Shown: positions 10,660 to 20,060, numbered from the stretch's first letter. The stretch is DNA of 64,000 nucleotides from an uncultured Sphingomonadales bacterium (GCA_937898525.1 CALCBC010000130.1:28552-92551); one strand, 5' to 3'. Notes: generated by a model not told the origin, from the sequence alone. Made by a program: numbers and translations.

Positions 10660-11064
10660 TCAGCGCGGCCGGCCCTGCGTGCCGGCTCCGGCGGTGATGA
10701 AGAAACCGGTCGCGTGGTCCGGGACGTCCGCCGTGTGCCAGACGCCGGGCGGGTTGATCGCGTATTCGCCCGGCGACAGCGTCGTGCGGACTTCCTCGCC
10801 GTCGATTTCCTGGATCAGCGTCATCGAACCCTCGACGCAGACGACGACCTCGTCGCCGGCCGGGTGCATCTCCCAGCCCTTCCAGTCCTCGGTGAAGCGG
10901 AAGCACGATACCAGCCGGCCCTCGCTGCCGTCGTCGGCGTGGCGCGCGCCGTAGTCCATGTACCACTGCATGGCGCGCTCATCGCGCGGGAACTCGGGCT
11001 GCGGCACGGCCGTGGCGCCCTTGCCGAGATGTATCGGAAAGCGTTCGAGCGAGCGGACGGTCAT
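10660..11064 (-). CDS. Cupin-domain protein
   Basis: A 134-residue single-domain cupin. Motif 1 is HPAGDEVVVCVEGSMTLIQE and motif 2 PGEYAINPPGVWHTADV, giving the usual metal-binding His/Glu set. Such small cupins act as sugar isomerase-like, dioxygenase-like or sensing domains. No substrate can be assigned. It is a stand-alone gene downstream of pepP. The ~260 bp to the EF-hand gene contain no further gene that I can support. Confidence 0.8.
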   Translation of the reverse strand: MTVRSLERFPIHLGKGATAVPQPEFPRDERAMQWYMDYGARHADDGSEGRLVSCFRFTEDWKGWEMHPAGDEVVVCVEGSMTLIQEIDGEEVRTTLSPGEYAINPPGVWHTADVPDHATGFFITAGAGTQGRPR

Positions 11065-11094
11065 GCGGCATTCTCCCGGAAGACAACCTCGCCC

Positions 11095-12900
11095 CTACAG
11101 GGGCGCGCACGCCTGTTCGAGCCAGGCCAGCGCCGCGCCCTCGATCCGCGGCGCGAGCACCTCGCGCACCCGCGCGTGGTAGGCGTTCCACCACGCGACT
11201 TCCGCCTCGTTCAGCAGTGTGCGGTCGACCAGCCTCCGGTCGATCGGCGCCAGCGTCAGCGTCTCGAACCCGAGCCACTCGCCTTCGCCCCCGTCAATCT
11301 CGCGCGGCTCGACCAGCACCAGGTTCTCGATGCGGATGCCGTACTCACCGGTCTTGTAGTAGCCGGGCTCGTTCGAGAGGATCATCCCGGCCATCAGCTC
11401 CTGCTCGGTACCGGCCTGCCCCCCGCGGGGCTTGGCGATGCGCTGCGGGCCCTCGTGCACCGCGAGGAACGCGCCGACGCCGTGCCCCGTGCCGTGGGCG
11501 TAGTCGAGGCCCGCCTGCCACAGGAACTGGCGCGCGAGCGTGTCGAGCTGCGAGCCGGTAGTCCCCTGCGGGAAGGTCTGCACTGCGAGAGCGATGTGCC
11601 CCTTGAGCACGCGGGTGAAGCGGTCCTTGACCTCGGCCGGCGGCTCGCCCGGCCCGATCCACACGGTACGGGTGATGTCGGTCGTGCCGTCGGCGTATTG
11701 GCCACCCGAATCGACGAGATAGACGCTGTCCGGATCGAGCCGGCGGTTGGTCTCCTCGCTGACCCGGTAGTGAACGATCGCCCCGTTAGGGCCGGCGCCG
11801 CTGATCGTGTCGAACGACAGGTCGCGCAGGTCGCCGGTGTCCTTGCGAAATTCGTGCAACCGCGCGGCGGCAGACAGCTCGTCGACCGTGCCCTTCGGCC
11901 CCTCGACCGACAGCCAGTGGAGGAACCGCGCCACGGCCGCGCCGTCGCGCGCCTGCGCCGCGCGGTGGCCGGCGCGCTCGGCCTCGTTCTTGATCGCCTT
12001 GGGCAGCACGACCGGGTCGGTGGCGCGCACGACTTCGGCCCCGGCCGCCTCGAGCGCGGTGAAGATCGCCGCGACCGAGCGATCGGGATCGGCCGCAACC
12101 CGCTTGCCTGAAAGCGCGGCCAGCGCCGCGGTGAAGGTGTCGCGCGGGCGCACGCGCACCGCGTTGCCGAGATGCGCGGCGACTTCGGGCGGCACCTTGC
12201 CCGGGGCGATGAACCAGTCCGCCGTGCCGTCGGCATGCGCGATCACATAGGACAGCGCCACCGGGGTGCGGTCGACGTCCGAGCCGCGCACGTTGAGCAG
12301 CCAGGCGACCGAATCGAGCGCCGAGATCACCGCCGCGTCGAGCTTCTCGGCCTTGAGCCACTCGCCGACCTCGGCGCGCTTGTCGGCGCTCGAGCGGCCT
12401 GCAAGCGCGTCATCCTGCACGAAGGCCGGGGCAGAGGATGGCTCCGGACGGTCCTGCCAGACCGCGTCGACCGGGTTGGCCTCGACCGGGACCAGCTCTG
12501 CACCCACCTTTTCGAGCGCCTTGGCGGTCGCCTTCACCCAGCCGCTCGTGTGCAGCCACGGATCGAAGCCGATCTTCGCCCCCTCGGCCGCGTTCTCGGC
12601 CAGCCAGTCGGCCAGCTTGTCCTGCGGCACCGACTTGTATTCGTAGAGCCGCCCGTCGACCTGGTCGCGGACCTGCAGCGTGTAGCGCCCGTCGACGAAG
12701 ATCGCCGCCTTGTCCCTCAGCACCGCCGCCGTTCCGGCCGAACCGCCGAACCCCGTCAGCCAGGCGAGCCGCTGGGCATAGGCGCCGACGTATTCCGAAA
12801 GGTGCTCGTCCGAGATCGGGATCACGAACCCGTCGAGGCCCTGCCGCTCGAGCTCCTTGCGCAGCGCGGCGAGCCGGGCTTCGTGGGTCTGCATCAGCAT
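11095..12900 (-). CDS. pepP: Xaa-Pro aminopeptidase (aminopeptidase P, M24B family)
   Basis: A 601-residue protein, the length of the three-domain XPNPEP1-like group. Two N-terminal creatinase-like domains (DGFVIPISDEHLSEY; WLLNVRGSDVDRTPV) precede the pita-bread catalytic domain. Metal ligands are visible in YLVDSGGQYADGTTDITRT, GTGHGVGAFLAVHEGP and ILSNEPGYY. It removes an N-terminal residue that precedes proline. The ATG at 12900 has AAAGGA 8 nt upstream. The frame runs on to 12996, but that region is the divergent promoter and start of the oligopeptidase gene. Confidence 0.9.
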   Translation of the reverse strand: MLMQTHEARLAALRKELERQGLDGFVIPISDEHLSEYVGAYAQRLAWLTGFGGSAGTAAVLRDKAAIFVDGRYTLQVRDQVDGRLYEYKSVPQDKLADWLAENAAEGAKIGFDPWLHTSGWVKATAKALEKVGAELVPVEANPVDAVWQDRPEPSSAPAFVQDDALAGRSSADKRAEVGEWLKAEKLDAAVISALDSVAWLLNVRGSDVDRTPVALSYVIAHADGTADWFIAPGKVPPEVAAHLGNAVRVRPRDTFTAALAALSGKRVAADPDRSVAAIFTALEAAGAEVVRATDPVVLPKAIKNEAERAGHRAAQARDGAAVARFLHWLSVEGPKGTVDELSAAARLHEFRKDTGDLRDLSFDTISGAGPNGAIVHYRVSEETNRRLDPDSVYLVDSGGQYADGTTDITRTVWIGPGEPPAEVKDRFTRVLKGHIALAVQTFPQGTTGSQLDTLARQFLWQAGLDYAHGTGHGVGAFLAVHEGPQRIAKPRGGQAGTEQELMAGMILSNEPGYYKTGEYGIRIENLVLVEPREIDGGEGEWLGFETLTLAPIDRRLVDRTLLNEAEVAWWNAYHARVREVLAPRIEGAALAWLEQACAPL

Positions 12901-12937
12901 TGTTGCGGTCCTTTCCCCACCTACATAGAGGCGGCCC
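12901..12937. promoter_or_regulatory. Compact divergent promoter region pepP / ptrB
   Basis: Only 37 bp separate the two start codons. TACATA at 12922-12927 could be a -10 for ptrB, giving a leader of a few nt, and its complement TATGTA a -10 for pepP with a ~20 nt leader that contains AAAGGA. -35 elements would lie in the opposite coding sequences. Placement is inference. Confidence 0.3.
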
Positions 12938-15013
12938 ATGAACGATGCCACTCCCCCGCGGCCGCCGGTCGCCGCGAAGAAGCCCTCCAGCGTCACTCAC
13001 CACGGGATCACCATCACCGACGACTACGCCTGGCTGCGCGATCCCGGCTACCCCGAGGTCACCGACAAGGAAGTCCTCGACCATCTCGCCGCCGAGAACG
13101 CCTGGTTCGAGGCGCGGATGGCTCCGCACAAGGATACGGTCGAGGCGCTGTTCCGCGAGATGCGCGCGCGGATCAAGGAGGCCGACAAGTCGGTTCCGCA
13201 GAAGGATGGCGACTGGCTCTACTGGATCGAGTTCGAGGAGGGCGCCGAGTACAAGAAGTGGTGGCGCAGGCCGGTCGCGGGCGGCCCCGACGAGCTGATC
13301 CTCGACGAGCCCGCGCTCGCCGAGGGCAAGGACTACTTCCGCCTCGGCGCGATCTCGGTCAGCAAGGACGGCCGGCTGCTCGCCTACTCGGTCGACGACA
13401 ACGGCTCCGAGCGCTTCACCGTGCGGATCAAGGATCTCGCGACCGGCGAGCACCTGCCCGATGAAATTCCCGGAACGCTCTCTGCGCTGGTCTGGGTCGC
13501 CGGCGACAAGGGGCTGATCTACTCGCTTGCCAACGAGCAGTGGCGCACCGACAACGCGCGCCTGCACTGGCTCGGCCGGCCGATCGGTGAGGACGTCGAA
13601 CTCTACCACGAGGATGACGACGGCTTCCGCGTCTCGGCCTCGCTCTCGGCGGCCGAGGACTGGGTGATCGTTTCGACCGGCGACCACGAGACCAGCGAAG
13701 TGCGGCTGATCCCCGCCGCCGACCCGCTCGCCGCGCCGATCCTCGTCCGTCCGCGCGAGAAGGGCGTCGAATACGACGTCGACGTACGCCCCGAGGGCGC
13801 CGGCCACGCGCTCTACATTCACGCCAACGACACGCACGAGAATTTCCGTCTCGCTGCGGCGCCGCTCGCCAACCCCGGCGAATGGACCACGCTGATCGAG
13901 GGCACCGACGCGTTCTACCTGACCGGGTTCGAGCTGTTCCGCGACTTCTACGTGGTCGAGGGCCGGCTCGGGGGGCTCGATCGCCTCGAGATCCGCTACT
14001 ACGACGACCCCTCCCGCATCGAGCCGATCGAATTCCCCGAGGCGAGCTACTCGGCGGGCACGGGCAACAATCCCGAGTACGAGCAGACCGCGATCCGGCT
14101 GTCGTACGAATCGATGGTCAGCCCTGCGAGCACCTACGACTATCACGTCGCCGAGCGCCGGCTCGAGCTGCTCAAGGTCCAGGAAATTCCCTCAGGCTAC
14201 GATGCCTCGCTCTATGCGACCGAGCGGCTGGAGATTCCCGCGCGCGACGGCACGCCGATCCCGGTCTCGATCATGTACCGCAGGGACCGCCGCTCACCGG
14301 GCCCGCTGCACCTCTACGGCTATGGTGCCTACGGCATCGCCATCGACCCGGGTTTCTCGATCACGCGGCTGAGCCTGGTCGACCGCGGCTTCGCCTATGC
14401 GATCGCGCACATCCGCGGTGGCGACGACCTCGGCCGCGCCTGGTACAAGGCCGGCAAGCTCGACCAGCGAACCAACACCTTCAACGACTTCGTCGACGTC
14501 GCGCGCGGCCTGATCGCGCGCGGCTACACCGAGGCCGGGCGGATCAGCATTTCCGGCGGCTCGGCCGGCGGCGAGCTGATGGGCGCGGTCATCAACTCCG
14601 ACCCCGAGCTGTGGGGCGCGGTCGTTGCCCACGTGCCGTTCGTCGACGTGCTCGCGACGATGCTCGACGCCTCGCTGCCGCTGACCCCCGGCGAATGGCC
14701 CGAATGGGGCAACCCGATCGAGGACAAGGCCGCGTTCGAGCTGATCCGCAGCTATTCGCCCTACGACAACGTGAAGGCCCAGGCCTACCCGCCGCTGCTG
14801 GTCACCGCGGGCCTCAACGACCCGCGCGTGACCTACTGGGAGCCGGCCAAGTGGGTCGCCCGCCTGCGCGAGCTCAAGACCGACGACAACGAGCTGCTCC
14901 TGAAGATCAACATGGGCGCCGGCCACGGCGGCAAGTCCGGCCGGTTCGAGAGCCTGCGCGAGACAGCCGAGGAGTACGCGTTCATCCTGTGGCAGATGGG
15001 GGTGGAGCCGTAG
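12938..15013 (+). CDS. ptrB: S9A serine peptidase, oligopeptidase B type
   Basis: A 691-residue prolyl-oligopeptidase-family enzyme: an N-terminal seven-bladed propeller (to about residue 410) and a C-terminal alpha/beta hydrolase. The nucleophile is Ser542 in SGGSAGGELMG. The acid is in GLNDPRVTYWEPAKW, and the His in GAGHGGKSGRFE. Oligopeptidase B cuts short peptides after basic residues. The strings HVPFVDVLATMLD and YGAYG are typical of this group. It is divergent from pepP with 37 bp between start codons, so the two peptidase genes may share regulation. Confidence 0.9.
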   Translation: MNDATPPRPPVAAKKPSSVTHHGITITDDYAWLRDPGYPEVTDKEVLDHLAAENAWFEARMAPHKDTVEALFREMRARIKEADKSVPQKDGDWLYWIEFEEGAEYKKWWRRPVAGGPDELILDEPALAEGKDYFRLGAISVSKDGRLLAYSVDDNGSERFTVRIKDLATGEHLPDEIPGTLSALVWVAGDKGLIYSLANEQWRTDNARLHWLGRPIGEDVELYHEDDDGFRVSASLSAAEDWVIVSTGDHETSEVRLIPAADPLAAPILVRPREKGVEYDVDVRPEGAGHALYIHANDTHENFRLAAAPLANPGEWTTLIEGTDAFYLTGFELFRDFYVVEGRLGGLDRLEIRYYDDPSRIEPIEFPEASYSAGTGNNPEYEQTAIRLSYESMVSPASTYDYHVAERRLELLKVQEIPSGYDASLYATERLEIPARDGTPIPVSIMYRRDRRSPGPLHLYGYGAYGIAIDPGFSITRLSLVDRGFAYAIAHIRGGDDLGRAWYKAGKLDQRTNTFNDFVDVARGLIARGYTEAGRISISGGSAGGELMGAVINSDPELWGAVVAHVPFVDVLATMLDASLPLTPGEWPEWGNPIEDKAAFELIRSYSPYDNVKAQAYPPLLVTAGLNDPRVTYWEPAKWVARLRELKTDDNELLLKINMGAGHGGKSGRFESLRETAEEYAFILWQMGVEP

Positions 15014-15052
15014 GGAGGGGGCGCCGAGGCACGATGAACTCCCACCTCATTG

Positions 15053-15107
15053 GTCATCCTGAACTTGTTGCAGGATGACGGCCGAAGCCAGGGACTGTCC
15101 CTCTTTT
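15053..15107. repeat. Composite intergenic palindromes (two REP-like motifs)
   Basis: GTCATCCTG at 15053-15061 pairs perfectly with CAGGATGAC at 15071-15079 across a 9-nt loop. Twelve bases on, GGGACTGTCCCTCTTTT (15091-15107) is the exact reverse complement of a 17-mer inside mccB at 40686-40702. Both look like dispersed repeat units between ptrB and the thioesterase. The first resembles the ends of the element at 36777-36939. Confidence 0.6.
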
Positions 15108-15184
15108 CGCCGTTCCCTCCGCTCCGGGGAGTGGGAGCGAGCGAGGCTCTGGATTCCCCATCCGCAACCGGTAGGCTGACCGCG

Positions 15185-15580
15185 ATGAGCAACCGCTTCG
15201 CCATGACCTTCACCGCTCTTCCCGAGCACATCGACGAGAACGGGCACGTCAACAACACCGTGTGGGTCCGCTGGATGGAGGACATCGCCACCGCGCACTG
15301 GCTGCGCGACGCCGAGCCCGCGCACGTCGCCGCCTATGCCTGGGTCGTGACCCGGCACGAGATCGACTATCGCGGCAACATCGACCTCGGCGACAGCGTC
15401 GAAGCGGTGACCGAGATTCGCGAAGCTCCCGCCGGCGCCCGTTTCGACCGGCACTTCACCTTCACCGACGCGAACGACCGAGCGGTGGTCAGGGCGAAGA
15501 CGACCTGGGCGATGATCGACCGGTCGAGCGGAAAGCTGGTGCGCGTGCCGGCCGAAGTCTCGGCCCCGTTCCTCGGCTGA
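15185..15580 (+). CDS. Acyl-CoA thioesterase, hotdog fold (4HBT/FatA-like)
   Basis: A 131-residue single hotdog domain. HIDENGHVNNTVWVRWMED matches the 4-hydroxybenzoyl-CoA thioesterase / YbgC type, where the Asn/His segment lies at the active site. It should hydrolyse acyl-CoA or acyl-ACP thioesters. I start it at the ATG at 15185 (MSNRFAMTF), because the open stretch upstream is repeat sequence. It ends 10 bp from the stop of alanine dehydrogenase on the other strand. Confidence 0.85.
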   Translation: MSNRFAMTFTALPEHIDENGHVNNTVWVRWMEDIATAHWLRDAEPAHVAAYAWVVTRHEIDYRGNIDLGDSVEAVTEIREAPAGARFDRHFTFTDANDRAVVRAKTTWAMIDRSSGKLVRVPAEVSAPFLG

Positions 15581-15590
15581 GCGCGGCGGC

Positions 15591-16709
15591 CTACTCGGTG
15601 ATCGCTTCCTCGACCCGCAGCAGCTTGTAGCCAAGTTCGGCCGCGACAGCCGGATAGGTCACCCGCCCGGCGTGGACGTTGAGGCCGGCGGCGAGGTGCG
15701 GGTCGCGGCGCATCGCGCGCTTCCACCCGAGGTCGGCGATCTTCAGTGCGCGCGGCAAGGTCACGTTGTTGAGCGCATACGTGCTCGTGCGGGCGACCGC
15801 TCCCGGCATGTTGGCGACACAGTAGTGGACGATGCCGTCGACCACGAAAGTCGGATTGTCGTGAGTGGTCGGCCGGCTGGTCTCGAAACAGCCGCCCTGG
15901 TCGATCGCCACGTCGACCAGCACCGAGCCGGTCTTCATCTCCTTGAGCATCTCGCGCGTGACCAGCTTCGGCGCCGCGGCGCCCGGCACCAGCACCGCGC
16001 CGATCACGAGGTCCGCCCGGGCGACCATTTCGGCGACGTTGGCCTCGTTGGCGAAGCGGGTCTTCGCGCGGCTTTCGAAGTGAACCCCGAGCCGTTCGAG
16101 CACTTCGGGATCGTGGTCGAGGATCGTCACGTCGGCGCCGAGCCCGACCGCCATCTGCGCGGCGTTGAACCCGACCACGCCGCCGCCGATCACCGCTACC
16201 GTTCCCGGCATGACCCCGGGCACGCCGCCGAGCAGCACGCCGCGCCCGCCGTGCGCCTTCTCGAGCGCGGTCGCCCCGGCCTGGATGCTCATTCGCCCGG
16301 CGACCTGGCTCATCGGCTTGAGCAGCGGCAGCGTCCCCCCGGGGCCGGTGACGGTCTCGTAGGCGATCGCGGTCACGCCCGAGGCGACGAGGTCGGCGGT
16401 CTGCTCGGGGTCCGGCGCGAGGTGCAGATAGGCGTAGAGCACCTGTCCCTCGTGCAGCAGCGCGCGCTCGTCGGGCTGCGGCTCCTTGACCTTCACCACC
16501 ATCTCGCAGCGGAGGAAGATCGGTTCGGGGCCGTCGACGATCTCGGCGCCGGCGGCACGGTACTGGTCGTCGTCGGCGCCGATGCCGAGCCCGGCACCGG
16601 TCTCGACCCAGACCGCGTGGCCGCGCTTGACCAGCTCCTTGACGCTCTCGGGCGTCAGCCCGACGCGGTATTCCTGGTTCTTGATCTCGCGCGGGCAGCC
16701 GATCAGCAT
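15591..16709 (-). CDS. ald: Alanine dehydrogenase
   Basis: 372 residues, the usual length. It begins [18 protein letters not shown] with the substrate-binding Arg/Lys region, and has the catalytic-site HLAPD, the NAD-binding [20 protein letters not shown] and the [18 protein letters not shown] motif. It reversibly deaminates L-alanine to pyruvate and ammonia with NAD. The ATG follows GGGAGGAGAGAG. It is a single gene, convergent with the thioesterase. Confidence 0.95.
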   Translation of the reverse strand: MLIGCPREIKNQEYRVGLTPESVKELVKRGHAVWVETGAGLGIGADDDQYRAAGAEIVDGPEPIFLRCEMVVKVKEPQPDERALLHEGQVLYAYLHLAPDPEQTADLVASGVTAIAYETVTGPGGTLPLLKPMSQVAGRMSIQAGATALEKAHGGRGVLLGGVPGVMPGTVAVIGGGVVGFNAAQMAVGLGADVTILDHDPEVLERLGVHFESRAKTRFANEANVAEMVARADLVIGAVLVPGAAAPKLVTREMLKEMKTGSVLVDVAIDQGGCFETSRPTTHDNPTFVVDGIVHYCVANMPGAVARTSTYALNNVTLPRALKIADLGWKRAMRRDPHLAAGLNVHAGRVTYPAVAAELGYKLLRVEEAITE

Positions 16710-16815
16710 GGGCTCTCTCCTCCCGTTCGGGTCGTTACGCCTGCTACCATCGCCGCGCAATCCGAGCGCGCGGAAAGGGTTGCCGCCGAAGGGCGGCCGG
16801 GGGCAGGATCGGCCG

Positions 16816-17115
16816 GTGAACCGGAAGGACCTGCCGAAGTTCCTCGTTACCGGGCTCGTCGGCGCGGCGCTGGCCTTTCCGGCCGGCCTGCTGGTCGCGA
16901 GTCTCGGCGGCGGCAGTCCGTCGGCTGCGCCCGACCGGCCGCGCGAGGCCGCGCCCGTGCGCGACGTCTATTCGCCGGCACTCCGCAGCGACCCGTGGTT
17001 CCTCGACCGCCAGCGGGAGGGCGTCGAATCGCTCGAGGCGCATTGCCGCCGCAGCGGCGATCTCTGCGCCGAGGCACGCGAGGCGCGCCGCTGGCTCGAT
17101 GAGCACGGCGGTTGA
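16816..17115 (+). CDS. Small single-pass membrane protein, unknown function
   Basis: 99 residues from a GTG with AGGA 8 nt upstream. After NRKDLPKF comes one hydrophobic segment (LVTGLVGAALAFPAGLLVASL, residues ~9-29), then a soluble region with paired cysteines in HCRRSGDLCAEAREARRWLD. I do not recognise the family. A longer open frame upstream overlaps ald and is not used. Confidence 0.55.
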   Translation: MNRKDLPKFLVTGLVGAALAFPAGLLVASLGGGSPSAAPDRPREAAPVRDVYSPALRSDPWFLDRQREGVESLEAHCRRSGDLCAEAREARRWLDEHGG

Positions 17116-17162
17116 ACGGGGATCGGCAGGGCTCACCGGGCGCACCCGGCCCGTCGACCGGA

Positions 17163-17300
17163 TCATGAACACGCCGCAGCCGACCGGATGGCAGGAGGAG
17201 CGTTGCTCACGCCACCGCCACTGCTGCCGCCGCAGCCTGCGAACAGGCCGGCGGCAGCGGCGCACAGGGGCGCGGCGCAATGCGCGGAGAGACCCCTCAT
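17163..17300 (-). CDS. Putative 45-residue lipoprotein
   Basis: Begins MRGLSAHCAAPLCAAAAG and carries the lipobox LFAGC followed by GGSSGGGVSNAPPAI. This is a short exported peptide with a lipid anchor if real. No clear ribosome site is seen, and the stop is close to the end of the preceding plus-strand gene. The Gly/Ser linker and VSNAPP end look like small lipoproteins I associate with sphingomonads, but this is from memory. Confidence 0.35.
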   Translation of the reverse strand: MRGLSAHCAAPLCAAAAGLFAGCGGSSGGGVSNAPPAIRSAAACS

Positions 17301-17405
17301 CGGCGCCCGAAATGCGCGACGGTTGCCATGGTTCCGGCGACCTCCTTCCGGCACCGCGGGCTGTCTGCCGCGTTCCCGAAGCGGACCCCTCGATGGAGAC
17401 CTGCG

Positions 17406-17852
17406 ATGGTCGATACCCCCGAAACCCCGGAACGCGCCGCGGCCAGGCTCGGCCTGCTCGGCAAGTACAGCTACGCGTGGATCACGCTGGCGTTCTTCCT
17501 CATCTCGATGCTCCTGCACTGGTACTTCGGCTGGCAGGCGTTCGGGGACGAGGCCCGCCAGCACGGCCAGAGCCCCGAGTTCGCCGAATTTGCCAACCAG
17601 ATCGCGCGCGACACGTTCGAGAATTGGCAGTCGGAGTTCCTCCAGCTGATCTGGCAGGTCGTCGGCCTCGCCTACTTCCTCTACCTGGGCTCGCCCGCCT
17701 CGAAAGAGAACGACGACCGGCTCGAGGCCAAGATCGACGAAATCCTGCGTCTCAATGCGGGCAAGGCCGAAGGGCAGGAGCTGATCGACCGGATCGATCG
17801 CGATTTCCTGCGCCACGGCGGCCACGCCCGCCCGGTCGGCAAGGCAGGCTGA
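17406..17852 (+). CDS. DUF6766-like membrane protein
   Basis: 148 residues. Two hydrophobic helices (YAWITLAFFLISMLLHWYF; FLQLIWQVVGLAYFLYLG) flank the conserved-looking FENWQSEFLQL, a motif I recall from the DUF6766 family. The C-terminus is charged and coiled-coil-like (DDRLEAKIDEILRL). The ATG at 17406 is the most upstream start with plausible protein-like sequence. Function unknown. It converges on the GDSL gene with 3 bp between stops. Confidence 0.7.
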   Translation: MVDTPETPERAAARLGLLGKYSYAWITLAFFLISMLLHWYFGWQAFGDEARQHGQSPEFAEFANQIARDTFENWQSEFLQLIWQVVGLAYFLYLGSPASKENDDRLEAKIDEILRLNAGKAEGQELIDRIDRDFLRHGGHARPVGKAG

Positions 17853-17855
17853 AGC

Positions 17856-19100
17856 TCAGTCCGCCTTGAACAGCGCGAGGTCGATCGACTCCCCGACTGC
17901 CCTGAGTCCCTCGGGGCTGCCGTGGAGGAAGTCGCCCATGTGGTAGCCGTCACGCATCTTCGCCGGATCGTCGGGATCGGCGAAGGCGGTGTCGAGCCGT
18001 ACGATCGCATCGAACGTGCCGCTGTTGAGGATCCAGTCGTTGATCGCCTGCCGGGCGGCCTCGCCTTCCTCGGACCAGTAGGCGGCACCCTTGTAGGGCC
18101 CGATCGGCGAGCCGATCACCTTGATCCCCTTGGCGTGCGCGCGGGCGACGATCTGCTTGTAGCCGGCGATCATCTCCTCGACCGTGATCTCAGGCTGGTC
18201 GAGCCCGGGAAAGCCGGGCTGGTTCGGATCACGCCGGGCGAAGCGTTGCCCGATATCGTTCACTCCTTCGAACAGGATGATGTACTTGACCCCCGGCAGG
18301 CTCAGCACGTCCTCGTCGAAGCGTGCAAGCGCCGCCTCCCCCATCCCCGGGCTGAGCACGCGGTTGCCACTGATCGCCTGATTGGCGACCGCCCATTCGA
18401 GTCCCGCCGCCTGCAGCCGGTCGGCGAGCACGTCGGGCCAGCGGTTGTTGGCACCGGGAGTCGCGCCGACACCGTCGGTGATCGAATCGCCGTAGGCGAC
18501 GATCGTGCCGAGCGCGTCGGGCGAATCGACCTCGACTCCGGCGAGGAACGCGCGGAACTGCGCTGTCGAAACCGGTTCGAACGGCTTGCCGACGAAGTTG
18601 CCGGGCGGTGAGACGGCAAGCTCGTCGACCCCGGTCAGGTGACAGGTGCACGGGCCGGTCTCGGTCGGCAGGTAGAGCTCGACCTTGAGCCGCGCGAGGT
18701 CGGGCAGGTCGACCTCGACCGCGTCGCTCAGGAACGGCGCGCCGCGCGGGATCACCGCGGTCGGATCGCCGCCGAAGGTCAGCGTGCGCGCGGTGCCCGG
18801 AACCTCGTTGTTGGCCTCGTCGATCTGCACCACTCGCGCGGCGCCGATCCTGAGCGGCGCCGGGCCGTAGCGGTTCGACAGCCGCACGCGCAGCCGGGTC
18901 CCGCCTTCGGTCAGGCGAATGATCTGGGTGATCGTCACGTTGTCGTAGCTCGCCGCGGCGAACGGTCCCTGCGTGCCGAGCGGCGCGTGCGGCGCGGCGG
19001 TCCAGCTGGCCACCCACTCGGCGTGCGCCGGCGCAGCGGCGGCAAGAGCGGCGGCGCCGAACAGGGCGGCGGAAAAGCGAAGCGTATCGACTAGATGCAT
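17856..19100 (-). CDS. Secreted SGNH/GDSL-type esterase
   Basis: 414 residues with a Sec signal ending APAHA. After an N-terminal beta-rich domain (~residues 25-200), block I VAYGDSITDGVG holds the nucleophilic Ser, block III is LFEGVNDIG (Gly/Asn oxyanion), and the Asp/His dyad is DPAKMRDGYHMGDFLHGSPEG. The arrangement resembles rhamnogalacturonan-acetylesterase-like or plant-type GDSL lipases that deacylate esters outside the cytoplasm. A GGAGGGG site precedes the ATG at 19100. Confidence 0.88.
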   Translation of the reverse strand: MHLVDTLRFSAALFGAAALAAAAPAHAEWVASWTAAPHAPLGTQGPFAAASYDNVTITQIIRLTEGGTRLRVRLSNRYGPAPLRIGAARVVQIDEANNEVPGTARTLTFGGDPTAVIPRGAPFLSDAVEVDLPDLARLKVELYLPTETGPCTCHLTGVDELAVSPPGNFVGKPFEPVSTAQFRAFLAGVEVDSPDALGTIVAYGDSITDGVGATPGANNRWPDVLADRLQAAGLEWAVANQAISGNRVLSPGMGEAALARFDEDVLSLPGVKYIILFEGVNDIGQRFARRDPNQPGFPGLDQPEITVEEMIAGYKQIVARAHAKGIKVIGSPIGPYKGAAYWSEEGEAARQAINDWILNSGTFDAIVRLDTAFADPDDPAKMRDGYHMGDFLHGSPEGLRAVGESIDLALFKAD

Positions 19101-19198
19101 ACCGGTGTCCCCTCCATCCCGCTTCCGGCGAGCCGAATCCTGTCCGATTCCGACCGGCGATGCTGGCAGCAACCGGCCCCTGTAGGAAAGCCTTTTCG

Positions 19199-19813
19199 TC
19201 AGCCTCGATAGACCCAGTATTCGGGACCCCAGCGCTCCTCGAGCTCGGCGAGGCATTCGCGGTGGATCTCGCGCACCCGTGCCGGCGTCATGTAGTCGGC
19301 CGGGTCGATCTCCTCGATCCTCAGCGTCGACTTGTCCTCGTAGAGGTGCTCGCCCTTGAGGCGTGCCTTCTCGTCGTAGGGCCAGATGAACGCCTGCAGC
19401 GAATGGACCAGGTAGAGGCCGTCGTCCTTGTCGACCCCGTGCCCGAGCTTCTTCAGCTCGGCGCCGGTCGACATCTGATGGAACCACATCTCGTCGGCAA
19501 TGCCCCAGTCGGCGACCGCGACGAGGTCGCCCGAGTTCCACAGCACGATCTCGCCGATGCTCGAGTAGAAGTCGAATACGCCCTGGCGCCCGGAGACCTG
19601 GAACGGCTTCTCGCCCCAGGTGATGTGATAGACCGGGTCATCGGCCATCATGTCGGACGCGGTGATCTCCTCGAACATCCCGGCACCCTCGAGATGGACG
19701 TGGCGGCAGAAGTTCTTGAGGATCGCGCGGTGCAGCGGGTTCTCGGTGCGGTCGTGCAGCGCGATCGACGGATCCATGCAGCGGTAGACTTCGGCTTCGT
19801 ACTTGCTGGCCAT
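19199..19813 (-). CDS. NTF2/SnoaL-like protein, unknown substrate
   Basis: 204 residues without a signal peptide. Starts MASKYEAEVYRCMDPSIALH. The middle (GVFDFYSSIGEIVLWNSGDLVAVADWGIADE) has the alpha+beta cone pattern of SnoaL-like proteins, which include ketosteroid isomerase-type enzymes and ligand-binding proteins. A GGAGAGGAG site precedes the ATG. No catalytic assignment is possible. Confidence 0.7.
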   Translation of the reverse strand: MASKYEAEVYRCMDPSIALHDRTENPLHRAILKNFCRHVHLEGAGMFEEITASDMMADDPVYHITWGEKPFQVSGRQGVFDFYSSIGEIVLWNSGDLVAVADWGIADEMWFHQMSTGAELKKLGHGVDKDDGLYLVHSLQAFIWPYDEKARLKGEHLYEDKSTLRIEEIDPADYMTPARVREIHRECLAELEERWGPEYWVYRG

Positions 19814-19880
19814 GAGCTCCTCTCCCTTGCCCCCAGACTTGCACAGCCGCGCCGCGAGGGGAAGCCGTGGGCCGGCGGCA

Positions 19881-20060
19881 TCAGTCACGTTCGCCGGGCC
19901 GGTCCGATCGCCGGCGGCGCCAGCCGAGCAGGCTCCAGCAACTGCCGAAGACCACGCAGCCGACCAGCACCAGAACCCCGCCGACCACCAGGGCCGACAG
20001 CGCCACCGCTCCGGCGATGGCCAGGACGATCTCGACGAAGATCTCGAGCACCTCTCTCAT
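19881..20060 (-). CDS. Small membrane protein (59 residues)
   Basis: Begins MREVLEIFVEIVLAIAGAVA and continues with two hydrophobic stretches (residues ~8-21 and ~21-47), ending in GWRRRRSDRPGERD. The hydrophobic-then-arginine-rich layout fits a membrane protein with its C-terminus inside. There is no strong ribosome site before the ATG. The sequence reads as a real membrane protein rather than random frame. Function unknown. Confidence 0.5.
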   Translation of the reverse strand: MREVLEIFVEIVLAIAGAVALSALVVGGVLVLVGCVVFGSCWSLLGWRRRRSDRPGERD

